The position numbers and the translations under genes are program-made. Below are positions 45,433 to 56,462 of a DNA stretch of 64,000 bases, piece after piece; position 1 is the stretch's first letter, and each line of letters starts with the position of its first letter. Source of the stretch: Sorex araneus (Eukaryota > Chordata > Mammalia > Eulipotyphla > Soricidae); NCBI RefSeq assembly GCF_027595985.1, contig NC_073303.1, forward strand, positions 190,150,972-190,214,971, given 5' to 3'. Below the pieces are notes generated by a model, which was not told where the DNA came from, did no database searches, and saw nothing but the letters and a program-made list of their open reading frames with translations.

Positions 45433-48400
45433 GGGCAACTACTTTTATCTGCAGCAGATATAACGTAGAATATCGTATGCAGGAAAATCAAAGTAGCATT
45501 TATCTGCATTTTTCTTGAGGACATAATATCAGAAAACTCTGAAGTTTAGGATTGCTGGAATAATGAAACTTTAGATGGCAAATGCAGTCTTTTAATATAT
45601 AGCCTTCCAGCAGGAATTAATTATTAAGGAAAGAAAGTTAATGCAATGATTTACAATTGCCTACTACATAACTGTGTGACAAGCCATTAACCTATCTGTG
45701 CCTCACTTGTCACCAACAGTTGAGTAGGAAATAGACTTCATGAATATCTCCTTCCAAAGTGACACATGAATTGAAAGAGAGAGAGATGCAAGAAACTTTC
45801 TAACATTGGCTCCAATATAATTAAGACTTGGGTTGATAAGACTGTGTAAGACAGAGGATAAATTCCATAAACTGAATCCCAAATTAGACAGATTGATGGG
45901 AAAAATTCTGAAAAAGAAAGCAGATAACTTTCAAACCTTGGCTTGGTGCCCAGTGACGCTGACCAATCACAGAGGAAATTTTCAAACTCCACATTCAAGT
46001 CTACACTTACTTTTCCCGAACTGTACCCTCACGATTCATGGCAAGGGCATACCTTTGATTTGACATCAAATACTTCCTTCAGTGTTGTTTTGGAACACTT
46101 GATATGTCTCTGCAGATTGTGGGTTGTTTATTATATTCTGAGTCTATGTTGTTTTTCCAAATAAGCTTGTAATTTCTCCACCGAGGCCTTTCTATGTTCT
46201 GTAAATATTATCCATTTCCAGGTTTTTTAGGTCACATAGGAGATTCTTTTTGTAATGAGCAGCATCATATTTTGTTCTTATTCATGTATTAGCAATGGTT
46301 TTGCTTCCCAGCTTTCTCTTTTAAAGCTCAACATTTTTATCCTGGGTCATTTACTGCTTGAAGTTCAAAGCAAATTGTATGAGAAATAAACAAGCAAATT
46401 AAAAATATATTAGAAAGAGTCTGATAATCCAAGTACCACAGCAACCTTTAAAGCTGGACATCTGACAGACTCCAAAGCCTTCATTCTTATCCATTACCCT
46501 ATACGGATAAAGCAACAAAGACCCAACAGTAATCTTGATAGTCCGACATTATCATTCCCAAGTGTTATGCTTAGTCTTAAAAGCACACAAACATAGGAGG
46601 GCAGGGGTGGTTCTCCTAACCAGTTGCTTGCGAAGAGATGGTCTTGTCTCTTTAATAATCGTGAAAGAGGAATAAGTCATCTATGGTATGGAAAAAGAAC
46701 AGGGAATAAAGCATAAGAGAATGTTAAATTGCTCAGTGTAAGGAATAGAGAAAAAAATGGAATCACCTATGATATCAGTGAACAGATTTAAACTGAGGAG
46801 TAAAGCTTATGTTTCTAAGTTGTTCTTCTCTTGATCTTAGTCAAAAGGCCAAGGAATGATCCTACTATTCCTTGATCAGCCATTAGAATAAATCCTGAGA
46901 AGGACTTTTCTAAGGAAAAGTTGTCATTATAACGAGAGACCTGAATGTGGACAAAGTAAAACTCCTATTCATGTTGGAAAAATCAAATGTTGACCAGCCT
47001 AATATAGTAGTTTTCTAAATGGCCACCACTTACGACTTGAAACTTCAAAGGTCACATAATCTTTTGGAATTTGCCTGGTGTTCTTTGTATTCATTCATGG
47101 AGTGCCACTTTCTAGAATTGAATGCCTATGATAACGCACTTATATACTATAAACATGATTCACAAGTGAGTTTCTAAGACAATGAACTAGGACAGCAATC
47201 CACAGGAGGTTCTTTTTTTTCCTATTTAGTAAAAATTAATTATCAGAAAAGAAACCTTGTGTCTCCCCACTCCAGTTGTTGTGTTAGCTGCTAAAGATTG
47301 CAGTAGCTCCATTCACTGGAAAATTGACCTCAATTCATGGGTCTACCTCACCGTAAGGTACCTGAGGAATACACCCTTCAGCCCTATCCTGTGATAGAAC
47401 ACATGCATCTTCATTGTCTCATAGTGTAGTAAGAGTTTTCTTTATTGTTCCTAACTTGGGTTAAGACTGATGTGAGGTTTTAGCTAAAACCACATCTGGA
47501 TCTGTTCTTCCTTCAACTCCTTTCATGTTCCTTCTGAAACATTCCCTCAATGAATTGCTTGTATCAGGATTTACTGAGAAGCTACATTAAAAATTTCCTG
47601 TGAAAATACTCCTTAATTCTGATTAAATCTAAATGTTGGGAAGTTTACAAAGTAATCAAGCATAGTCATTTAATTACATAAAAATGTACAGATATTTGGA
47701 GATTTTTGACAGGTTGTGATAAAATAACATGAAAATTGGGTATAATTATTGACAGTCAAGTAATAGAAGCATAGAAAGTCAAAGGTTAGCCATCGATGAC
47801 TCCTGTCAGGAACCAATGTGTCCATTTATGAACTTATATTTAATGGTCATGACCTTGTCAGCTACATCCTGTTTGACATTTGCAGAAAGATGTGTGATAA
47901 TGGGATGGATGAATTCATTAGCATTATAAATCATGTGAAAGAAAGATCTTCAATACATTTCATTAAGTGCTGACTAAAAGCTGTTGGTTTGAAGAGGACA
48001 AAGATTATGGTCCCCGAAGTACAAGGAAATAGAAACAATCATATTTTATACTGCTCTATGAATGCAAAGCACAGCCACCTTCTCACTATACTTTCATTGA
48101 CAGTATGGCCAGAGGAATTTAACTCTAGAAAAGCATAAAGCTCAGGGATGAGTAGAGAGGACGGTTAAATGCTGAGTCAGACACTAGTTCAGAAACTCTG
48201 TTCTGCTTTTTTTTTTTTTTTTAAGAAAATGACTGCAGGTCTGCGATTGAGTCTCAGTCATATGTAGATTCAACCAATATTTAGAAAGCACCTCTTCTCT
48301 GTGCTCCCTTGAGCCAATGCTTGGTGCTGGGGTTACAGAAAATAGAAATGAGCTAGTGAGCCAGGATGGCTGCATTGTTATCATTACTGGTGTTTCATGC

Positions 48401-48610
48401 CTTGAAAAATTTATTTTTAATTACAGCTTAGAAACCCAGCCCTGGCAGCTGACCTCCACTACCCAACCGCCACCACGTTCCAGGCCACTTTCCACATGCT
48501 CGGGCTGAGCCTCACACATGAGTGAACATATTTCTGGATCCCAAGACCACTTTGCAGCCATGTGACACATCATAAGATACTCCCTACCCATTTTCCATAA
48601 AATCATAGAT
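45433..48610. other. Unique flank
   Basis: About 3.2 kb with no gene or clear young repeat. The frame at 45833-46063 lacks any recognisable motif. Confidence 0.45.
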
Positions 48611-48614
48611 ATAT

Positions 48615-48862
48615 ATGCCTCCTAGAGAGCCCAGCAAGCTACGGAGAGTATCCCGCCCACGTGGCAGAGCCTGACAAGCTCCCCGTGGCATATTCGATAT
48701 GCCAAAAACAGTAACAATAACAGGTCTCATCCCCCTGACCCTGAAAGACCCTCTAATCATTGGGAAAGATGAGTATGGAGAGGCTGCTAAAATATCAGGG
48801 CTGGGGCAAATGGAGACATTAAGTAAATCAATGAACAATGGTATGACAGTGATACAGTGATA
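48615..48862 (+). mobile_element. Long-form RTE-tailed SINE, 5' truncated
   Basis: It starts inside the class-2 body (CTAGAGAGCCCAGCAAGCTACGG). Relative to the other class-2 copies it carries about 100 extra bases between AACAGTAACAATAACAGG and AATGGAGACATTAAG (CCTGACCCTGAAAGACCCTC and AAGATGAGTATGGAGAGGC lie within). The end is a GATACAGTGATACAG repeat. It probably represents the longer parent form. Confidence 0.8.
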
Positions 48863-49094
48863 CAGATTAGGAAATATTGTCACAATAGTGTTAACTTTCA
48901 TAGTTTTGATGAACCATGTTCCTGCACCTTTACCACACCAAGACTTTCCATCTATGTCTTTAAGTTGGTTCTACTCCACCTCTTCCTGTCCCTTCTCCTA
49001 CACTGCTTGGCAATTTCTGCTTTACAATCCCAGATCAAGGGCTTATCATCATCTGATAGTTTATTCCCCTCCTTCGTTTCCACAGAACAATGAG

Positions 49095-49290
49095 ATCACC
49101 CTGCATCTGTTCTTCTCCTTCTAGCATACTTCACTACAGTTCTGTCCAAATTGCAGAAAAATATAAGATTTTATCTTTTCTTATAGCTACATAGTATTCC
49201 ATGCTTTTTGATGCTTTGCTACATTTCCATACTTCCCAACATTCAACAATGTGTTTTCCTGATTGCTTTAGATTCTTCAGTTATTTTGTG
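49095..49290 (-). mobile_element. L1 ORF2 3' region, antisense
   Basis: CTTCACTACAGTTCTGTCCAAATTGC...TTTTCTTATAGCTACATAGTATTCCATGC is the complement of the L1 segment encoding the Tyr-Ile-Tyr-Thr-type motif near the ORF2 end. It may begin as far up as 48900. Confidence 0.65.
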
Positions 49291-49494
49291 TTGCAGAATT
49301 TTTAGGAAAATGACATATCTCCCCCTCTGTCCCCATAAAACAGTCAAAAACGTAGTGGGTGAGTAGCCTTCATTTAGTACAAATTCTTAATTTCCCTCCC
49401 TACAAAACAAAAATACTACTTAAATCTCTAGGAGTCTTGTGATGAGTTTTGGTATTTTGGTTGCAAATTGTTAAAAAAATATTTTGTTTGTTTT

Positions 49495-49617
49495 GGCTGG
49501 AGCGGGGCTCTAGGATAGGGGGTGGGTGGTAGAAGCGTGGTTGGGGCAATATGCGATGCTGGTGAATGAACCAGGATCATTTGAATGCAAAGCAAATACT
49601 GTAATCCCTATACTACA

Positions 49618-49660
<43 letters not shown>

Positions 49661-49740
49661 CCCTACTTCAAGGTTTTTGTTTCTGTTTTGTTTTGTTTGG
49701 GGGCCATACCCAACAGTGCTCAGGGCATAATCCTTTTTTT
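49495..49740 (-). mobile_element. SINE fragments around a (CA)n at 49618-49658
   Basis: CTGGTGAATGAACCAGGATCATTTGAATGCAAAGCAAATAC...CCTATACTACACA is an inverted, diverged SINE. GGGGGCCATACCCAACAGTGCTCAGGGC at 49697-49728 is the start of another. The (CA)n separates them. Confidence 0.6.
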
Positions 49741-49741
49741 T

Positions 49742-50040
49742 TAAATTGAATCACCATAAGATATAGTTACAAGCTTTCATGTTTGAGTTACAATTACACA
49801 ATGATCAAACACCTATCCCTTCGCCAGTGCACATTTCCCACCACCAATCTCTCCAGTATAGTCCCCTCCCCCGCAACCCGCCTTTCCCACCATCCCATCA
49901 CCTCCATGGCAGGCAATTCCCCCATACTCTTTCTTTACTTTTGGGCATTATGGTTTGCAATATAGATACTGAGAGTTCATCATGTTTGGTCCTTTACTTT
50001 CAGCACACATCTCCCGTTTTAACTGATCCCTCCAGGGAGG
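49742..50040 (-). mobile_element. L1 3' UTR, antisense, well preserved
   Basis: AATTGAATCACCATAAGATATAGTTACAAGC...CACAATGATCAAACACC...GTGCACATTTCCCACCACC...GCATTATGGTTTGCAATATAGATACTGAG. This is the best copy for reading this L1 3'UTR. Confidence 0.8.
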
Positions 50041-50150
50041 ACCTTACTTCTGGCTCTGCACAGGGAACCATATGAGATACTGGAAATCAAACCTGGGTTG
50101 GTCCAGGGCAAAGCAAATGGTTTACCCTCTCTACAATTGCCCTGCTTCCC
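50040..50150 (-). mobile_element. SOR-type SINE fragment
   Basis: TCTGGCTCTGCACAGGGAACCATATGAGATACTGGAAATCAAACCTGGG is an inverted, internally deleted copy. Confidence 0.65.
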
Positions 50151-50185
50151 TCTTCAAGAATTTTTGACACAGAAACTCCACTTTT

Positions 50186-50356
50186 GGGGCTGGAGTGATA
50201 GCACAGTGGGTAGGGGGGTTGCCTTGCACGCGGCTGACCTGGGTTTGATTCCCAGCATCCCATATGGTCCCCTGAGCATGGCCAGGGGTAATTCCTGAGT
50301 GCAGAGCCAGGAGTGACCACTGAGCATCGCTGGGTGTGACCCAAAAAGAAAAAAAA
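50186..50356 (+). mobile_element. SOR-type SINE, poly(A) class, young
   Basis: Full length. The perfect 15-bp target duplication AGAAACTCCACTTTT lies at 50171-50185 and 50357-50371. Confidence 0.95.
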
Positions 50357-50851
50357 AAGAAACTCCACTTTTGTGAGACTTTTGTCTTATGTCAAGAATA
50401 AAAATTTGTCTATTTATTCTGTTCAATACCTAACCTATTTGTCTTTCAGCAATCGCACGTAATATTTGTGAATATCTTTTCATTGCATCTGATTTGTCAT
50501 GACACTGAGGATTTTATTTGAGCAAATGAAATATATTAACAGTCTGTAGTTTTGCTGAGTACAGCAGTTAGGATTCTGAACAAGTCTCTAGAATCTCTCT
50601 TGAGAATAGGTATTTGTTCTATTATGCTAATTAGCTTGTTACATTTTGATGAATGGTTTGACTAAAATCTGAGATGGACTTATAGAAATAAATTTCCTAA
50701 ATACTTTAAATGAATTAATTCATGATAGCTCTTTTATCTGTTAATGGAAAGGGGTTATTTTCATTAGTGGTTGGAAGCATTTTTTGTAGCTTCTTTTGAG
50801 AATGAAAAAACATCAATGCAATTTGTGTTTTTATTGTTATTTAAATTTTTT

Positions 50852-50985
50852 GAGCCTCATCTGGTCGTGTCTGGTGGCTGCTTCTGGCGCTATGCACAGT
50901 GGTTTCTCCTAGTGGTGCTCAGGGGCTCATATGAAGCAAGGAATAAAACCCAGGCCTCAGCTGTGTCTCTGGCCCTCTGGTTGCA
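50852..50985 (-). mobile_element. Old SOR-related SINE
   Basis: CATCTGGTCGTGTCTGGTGGCTGC...GTGGTGCTCAGGGGCTCATATGAAGC...AATAAAACCCAGG. Confidence 0.65.
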
Positions 50986-51123
50986 ATCTGGACAGTGGGA
51001 ACTGTCTTCCTTTTAACAAAATCAATTGTCTGAAAATAAATCTTACTCTATTTTATATCTGAATTCTGTATACGAACAATTCTTTATATAAAAGTTTAAA
51101 AAATAGTTTATGTAATTATCTTT

Positions 51124-51366
51124 GAACTGGAGCGATAGCACAGCGGTAGGGCGTTAGCCTTGGACACGGCCGACCAGGGTTCGATTCCTCCATCCCTCTC
51201 AGAGAGCCCAACAAACTACTGAGAGTATCTCGCCCACACGGGAGAGCCTGGCAAGCTACCCATGGCATATTCAATATGCCAAAAACAGGAACAACAAGTC
51301 TCACAATGGAGACAGTACTGGTGCCCACTTGAGCAAATCGATAACAACTGGACGACAGTGCTACAG
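51124..51366 (+). mobile_element. RTE-tailed SINE
   Basis: Complete class-2 copy. The target duplication TAATTATCTTT lies at 51113-51123 and 51367-51377. It ends GGAGACAGTACTGGTGCCCACTTGAGCAAATCGATAAC and a CAGTGCTACAG tail. Confidence 0.95.
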
Positions 51367-51397
51367 TAATTATCTTTATCACTAGACTTTTTTGCTT

Positions 51398-51568
51398 GGT
51401 TGTTTTGGGACCACACCTGGCAGTATTCAGGGGTTAATTTGTGGCTGGCTTTGCATTCAGGAATCTCTCCTGGGAGGCTGAATGAACTATATGGGATGCC
51501 AGGGATCGAATCCCAGTTGGCGGTGTGCAAGGCAAACGTCCTACCCGCTATACTATTGCTCTGACTTT
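51398..51568 (-). mobile_element. SOR-type SINE, poly(A) class
   Basis: GGGACCACACCTGGCAGTATTCAGGGG...GGGATCGAATCCCAG...CTATACTATTGCTCTGAC. Confidence 0.85.
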
Positions 51569-51569
51569 T

Positions 51570-52685
51570 GTTACTAGACGCTTACCGAGATGTGTGTGCC
51601 TGAGTTGATTTATTGCTAAAGAGACTGATGATTTATGAGTTGTTGTTTTTACATGTCCATTTGTATTGAGTGTAATCTCTATGGAAGAGTATATACCTAA
51701 TTAGAAAGAAAAGCAATATTTTATCAAATGTTGCTAATAGCTTTTCATTTCAACAGTTAATCTCTGAGAAAAGACAACTTAAGGGAAATAAATTAAATTA
51801 CTTAGAGAACTTCTTTTCAGCTTATCACATTTGAAAAAGCTTATATTCTACAAGTAATTCACATAGTGAAACGATGGGCATAAATTATATACATTAAGAA
51901 TCATTAAAAACTCAAATAACTATAACCAAATCCATAGCTTGTTTGTTCTAAGTCAATATGTAAATTATTAGTTTTAAAGCAAGTTACTAAGAAAATTGCT
52001 ACTTTCTAAACAAACTTAAGAGAAATAATTATCAATGAACAAAAGTATGATATGTAAGAAATTCTGCATTTTATAGATTCCTTTTACTATTTTTATAATA
52101 TATCTATATCCACTATGCTGATTTATTGGTTTCCTACAAGTAGCTTAAACTTTTAGCAAGACATACATTACGTGAACTGATGCTAAAGACAAAGGCGAAA
52201 GTGATTGAAATTTGTCTAGCTTATATTACTAGTGATAATGAATACATTTTCTTAACAATGGCAGAACTGAATTTAATTTAATTTCAAATTAAAACAATGC
52301 TTAAACAGCATGTTCTCTTATAGTGGATGATTTATTAACTAGCTTGTAAAATTTTCAAAAGTTTAAGGCATAATAGTCATACTCATTTTTACTACTTATG
52401 AGGAGTCTTAATACTTAGAATAACCCCATCCCCAGGACAATTTAAAAATATTATACTAGGCACCATGAAAACAAAATGGAAAGAAATTAAAGTTATTCAT
52501 TTGCAATTTAATTAAGACAATATTTTAATATAGATAAAGAAGATAGACTACAAGTTTCAAAGAGCATTAGCAATTGTCTTGCTTGGTACTCTAATTTTAT
52601 AGTCATGGAAACGAAACCAAGTCAATGGGCAGTTAGGACAGAGAAGGAACCATGATGGCAATGATAGTTGGAAATGATCACTCTG
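51570..52685. other. AT-rich unique flank
   Basis: No gene or clear repeat was seen. Confidence 0.5.
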
Positions 52686-52689
52686 GACA

Positions 52690-53008
52690 ATTGCTGAGTG
52701 ATGAAAGAAGGTAAAGGGGTATACATGACCACCTTTCAGTACCTGTAGTAAAAAGCATAATGCCCAAAAGGAGAGAGGGAAGGAGAGAGAGAGGGCGTAA
52801 GGGAGGGAGGGAGGGAGGGAGAGAGAGAGATAGAGATAGAGAGAGAGAGAGAGAGAAGGGGTGGCAGAATGGAAGAAGAAGCTAGGAACAATGGTGGTGG
52901 AAATGTACACTGGTGAAGGGATGGTGTTGGAACATTGTATGACTGAAACACAGTTATGAACAACTTTGTAACTGTGCTATCTCAAGGTGATTCAATAAAA
53001 AAAAAAGT
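52690..53008 (+). mobile_element. L1 3' UTR, sense, with purine tract
   Basis: CAGTACCTGTAGTAAAAAGCATAATGCCCAAAAG leads into GGA/GA repeats at 52770-52858, then GGTGGTGGAAATGTACACTGGTGAAGGG...CTCAAGGTGATTCAATAAAAAA. It reads as the sense equivalent of the 41.2 and 49.7 kb antisense copies. Confidence 0.85.
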
Positions 53009-53193
53009 ATCCAAGATCTGGTTCAATTGTTGCACAACAGCTCCTTTCAGTTTCCTTTTCATTTCACGCAAGGATGCATGTTAGTTAAAGATGATCATAT
53101 GAGACTTTTGGGTGGGGGATGGGGGACAGGGCCACCCCAGTTGTGATGCTCAGTTCCTATTTCTGGTTCTGTGCTCAAGAATGACATTTGGGG

Positions 53194-54482
53194 GGCAAGA
53201 AGCTTCTTAGTTTAAGGTAGTCCCATTTATTTATCTCTGTTTTCAGTTGCTTGGCCAGTGGTGTGTACACTTTGAAGATACCATTGGCTACAATGTACAA
53301 AGACAGCCTACAGAATGGTAAAGGATATTTACCCAATACCCATCTGATAAGGGGTTGATATCAAGGATATACAAGGCACTGGTTGAACTCCACAAGAAGA
53401 AAACTGCCGACCCGATCAAAAAATGGGATGATGAAATGAACAGAAACTTCACCAAAGAAGAAATCCGAATGGTTGAGAGGCACGTGAGAAAATGCTCGAC
53501 ATCATTAATCATCAGGGAGATGCAGATCAGAAGAACAATGAGATACCATCTCACACCACAGAGACTGGCCCACATCCAGAAAAACAAAAGCAACCGGTAT
53601 TGGCGCAGATATGGGAAGAAAGGGACTCTTCTTCACTGCTGGTGGGAATGCCGACTTGTTCACCCCTTTTGGAAAACAATATGGACGATTCTAAAAATAT
53701 TAGAGATTGAGCTCCCATTTGACCCAGCAATACAACTCCTGGAAATATATCCTGGAGAGACAAAATGGTATAGTAGAAATAAAATTTGCATTTCTATGTT
53801 CATTGAAGCACTGCTTACAATGGCCACAATCTGGAAAAAAACGGAGTGCCCAAAAACAGATGACTGGTTAAAGAAACTTTGGTACATCTACACAACGGAA
53901 TACTATGAAGCTGTTAGAAAAGATGAAGTCATGAAATTTGCATATAAGTGGATCAGCATGGAAAGTATCATGTTGAGTGAAATGAGTAAGAAAGAAAGAG
54001 ACATAGAAAGATTGCACTCATATGTGGAATATAAAGTAGCAGAGAGGTACGAGCTAGCAATGATGCAAATTCTGGCAGAAATTTCTCTGGACTTACTTAC
54101 TAAAATACTAAAATACAGAACTCCAAAACCTCGCAGCCGCTATTGTGGCCACATGACCTCATATCTCTTCATTGTCAGCAATGGAAAACAAATTATCAAA
54201 TGCTTCCTTTCCAGCAGGTCCAACTTTGGAGGTGAAACTCCAAACAATAATAGTGAGGTTTTTTGTTCAAATATTGAATGTAATCAAAGTAAAGAGAAAG
54301 TAAAGTGAAATTTATCAGCTACACGGAGGGGTGGGGGGCTGGGGGGAGGGGGGGAGGTTTACTGTGGTTCTTGGTGGTGGAATATGTGCACTGGTGAAGG
54401 GATGGGTGTTCGAGCATTGTGTAACTGAGACTTAAGCCTGAAAGCTTTGTAACTTTCCATATGGTGATTCAATAAAAAAAAA
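53194..54482 (+). mobile_element. L1 with 5' inversion (twin priming)
   Basis: Bases 53194-53268 are antisense L1 (complement of AAATGGGACTACCTTAAACTAAGAAGC). From about 53270 the sequence is sense L1, continuing exactly where the inverted piece would end (ACCATTGGC...CAGCCTACAGAATGG). The 3' end is GGTGATTCAATAAAAAAAAAA. A 17-bp duplication AAGAATGAYATTTGGGG lies at 53177-53193 and 54483-54499. This is a textbook twin-primed L1 copy, 5'-truncated to the ORF2 C-terminus. Confidence 0.92.
53355..54308 (+). pseudogene. L1 ORF2 C-terminal remnant, open for 317 codons
   Basis: The frame shows L1 ORF2 C-terminal motifs in order: [12 protein letters not shown] (about residues 48-59), MRYHLTP, the cysteine-rich TLLHCWWEC (about 90-99), ELPFDPAIQLL, MFIEALLTMATIWK and LWYIYTTEYYEAV. 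The usual ORF2 end, which would read as a short ALICGI-type peptide and stop near 54015-54035, lies in another frame. An upstream single-base indel lets this frame run on about 90 codons into what should be 3'UTR. It has no endonuclease or polymerase domain, and no start of its own is expected. Confidence 0.85.
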
Positions 54483-54913
54483 AAGAATGATATTTGGGGT
54501 TGCTTGAGGAATCATGTGTAGTTCTGGGAATTGAACTGGGATTGCCTGCATGAAGAGATGAAAAGCAAGCACCAGACTTCTTGTACAATCGCTTCAGCCA
54601 TGAGCAAATTGAAAGAGTGGTGAACTGTGATGAATATGATGTAAAGCAGCATTGGCATATAGAAGACTATCTGGGAGATACATCCATTCTGAAACATGCA
54701 TCTCTGATTTGACTAGCAGCAACTTAATTTTCAGCAGTTATTAGTCACTAGATTAATGACGCAAATGCTACCAGAAAACCTTAAGTCAAATAAATTTTTA
54801 TCCAAAGTTATATGCTTTATATATAATATATTTATATATTTTAATAAAAGTTATATATATAGTGTTCAAATATCATTGTATAAAAGAAAAGATTGCATTG
54901 TTTTTGCATAATT

Positions 54914-55018
54914 ACCCCAGGTGGTGCTCAGGGGACCATATGGGATGCTGAGACTCGAACACGGGTTGGCCGTGTGAAAGGCAAATGCCCTACCTGCTGT
55001 GCTATCACTCCAACCCCT
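54914..55018 (-). mobile_element. SOR-type SINE, truncated
   Basis: CCAGGTGGTGCTCAGGGGACCATATGGGATGCTGAGACTCGAACACGGG...CTATCACTCCAACCCC. The 3' third is missing. Confidence 0.85.
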
Positions 55019-55472
55019 CTCTTTCTTTTTGATTTGATGTGACAGTCAAGTCTATGTGGAAATAACCCAGCAAGGGTAAAACTGTTTAACAAAACTCATT
55101 TTGCAATACATTGATGCCAAGTAGAACCACATTCTATTTCATGATATTCTTAATGTCTTCGTATATGCATAATGCGTGAAAGATTGTGGCTGAGTCAATT
55201 AAATTTGTTCAGTTCCTACCCATTTTCTATCTTATTTTTACTAAGTTTATTTGTTTTAAAGTAAAATAGTTTTGTTTTGAAGCAAAGTAGTACTGCTTGG
55301 GAGATGTGAGAGAGTGGAAAGAGAAAGAGAGAGAGAAGCTCATAAAGAATGCACTCCAAGTTAGAATATGTGGGTGATTCTATAATGGAATGCCAATTTT
55401 AATTTGTTTCCATCTAAACTCAGGACAGGTTTTAGAATCAGAATATCATGTAAGCATTAGGGTCTCTTTCCA

Positions 55473-55536
<64 letters not shown>

Positions 55537-56370
55537 ATTATTTTGTAAGAATTAAGATTATATTATGTAGCATTATTTATTGTATATATACCGAATATTT
55601 GTATAAACTTTGTTAGACTTAAAAAACTTTTTAACAATCATAAAGTTATAGGAAGTTGAAAGAATCACATGATTTTTTTTAATCCCTCAAATGTATTTGA
55701 AATCAAGTTGTCAACATGATGCTTTATGATCCCGGGATACTTTACAGGACTACAAACTAAGACGTTCCACCAAGACGTTCCACCCAGAATTACGATAAAT
55801 AACTATTATGACATCAAAGTTGGGAAATTGACAGTGATGTATTGTAGTCATCTAATTTTTAATTTCTACTCGAATTTTACCAAACGTTTATTGTTTTCTT
55901 TTTAATTTCCTATTCCAAATTTTACCAAATGTTTATCACTTTCTTTTTTTAAAAAGGAAGCTTACTTTATTTAGAAAACGAGGGAGAAAGAGAAAGAGAG
56001 ACAGAGACAGAGAGAGAGAAAATACATCACAGGTTGTAATGTGAACATTAGAAAGCACACCTCCAATTATATTTTTAGACAGAAAAATAAATGTAATAAA
56101 TATCTAAAATATTTAGAATAATTTAGAAATATTCTAGTTTAGAATAGTTCTCTGCACTTAATTGTCATATATATTAGCTTCTGCAGATTTAGAAAAGCCC
56201 CCACAGTTTATAATTTTGAAGCTTATGGGTCCATTTATTTTATGTAACATTCTTAAATTTTGATTTATCTATTTTTATCTCATAATAAAATTAATCTTAC
56301 CTTGACAAGAGCAGCACAGAAATGGTGCTGCTTTCTTCTCATTGGATTCTACTGACAAGACTGGATTATG
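55019..56370. other. AT-rich unique flank with (TA)n(TG)n at 55476-55534
   Basis: The compound microsatellite is clear. A 13-bp tandem duplication (AAGACGTTCCACC) lies near 55760-55788. No gene seen. Confidence 0.6.
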
Positions 56371-56374
56371 ACTT

Positions 56375-56462
56375 GTACACTGTATGGAACATTGTATGAC
56401 TGAAACACAATCATGAACAGCTTTATGACTGTGCTATCTCATGGTGATCCAATAAAAAAAAG
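56375..56462 (+). mobile_element. L1 3' end, short
   Basis: GTATGGAACATTGTATGACTGAAACACAATCATGAACAGC...CTCATGGTGATCCAATAAAAAAAA is the terminal 90 bp of the L1 family. Confidence 0.85.

Larger units (their letters stand above)
53105..54603 (-). mobile_element. Old SINE split by an L1 insertion
   Basis: The left half (GGGCCACCCCAGTTGTGATGCTCAGTTCC...GTGCTCAAGAATGAC) and right half (GGGTTGCTTGAGGAATCATGTG...GAATTGAACTGGG...CAATCGCTTCAGCC) join into one inverted SINE. The L1 lies between, at 53194-54482. Confidence 0.75.
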
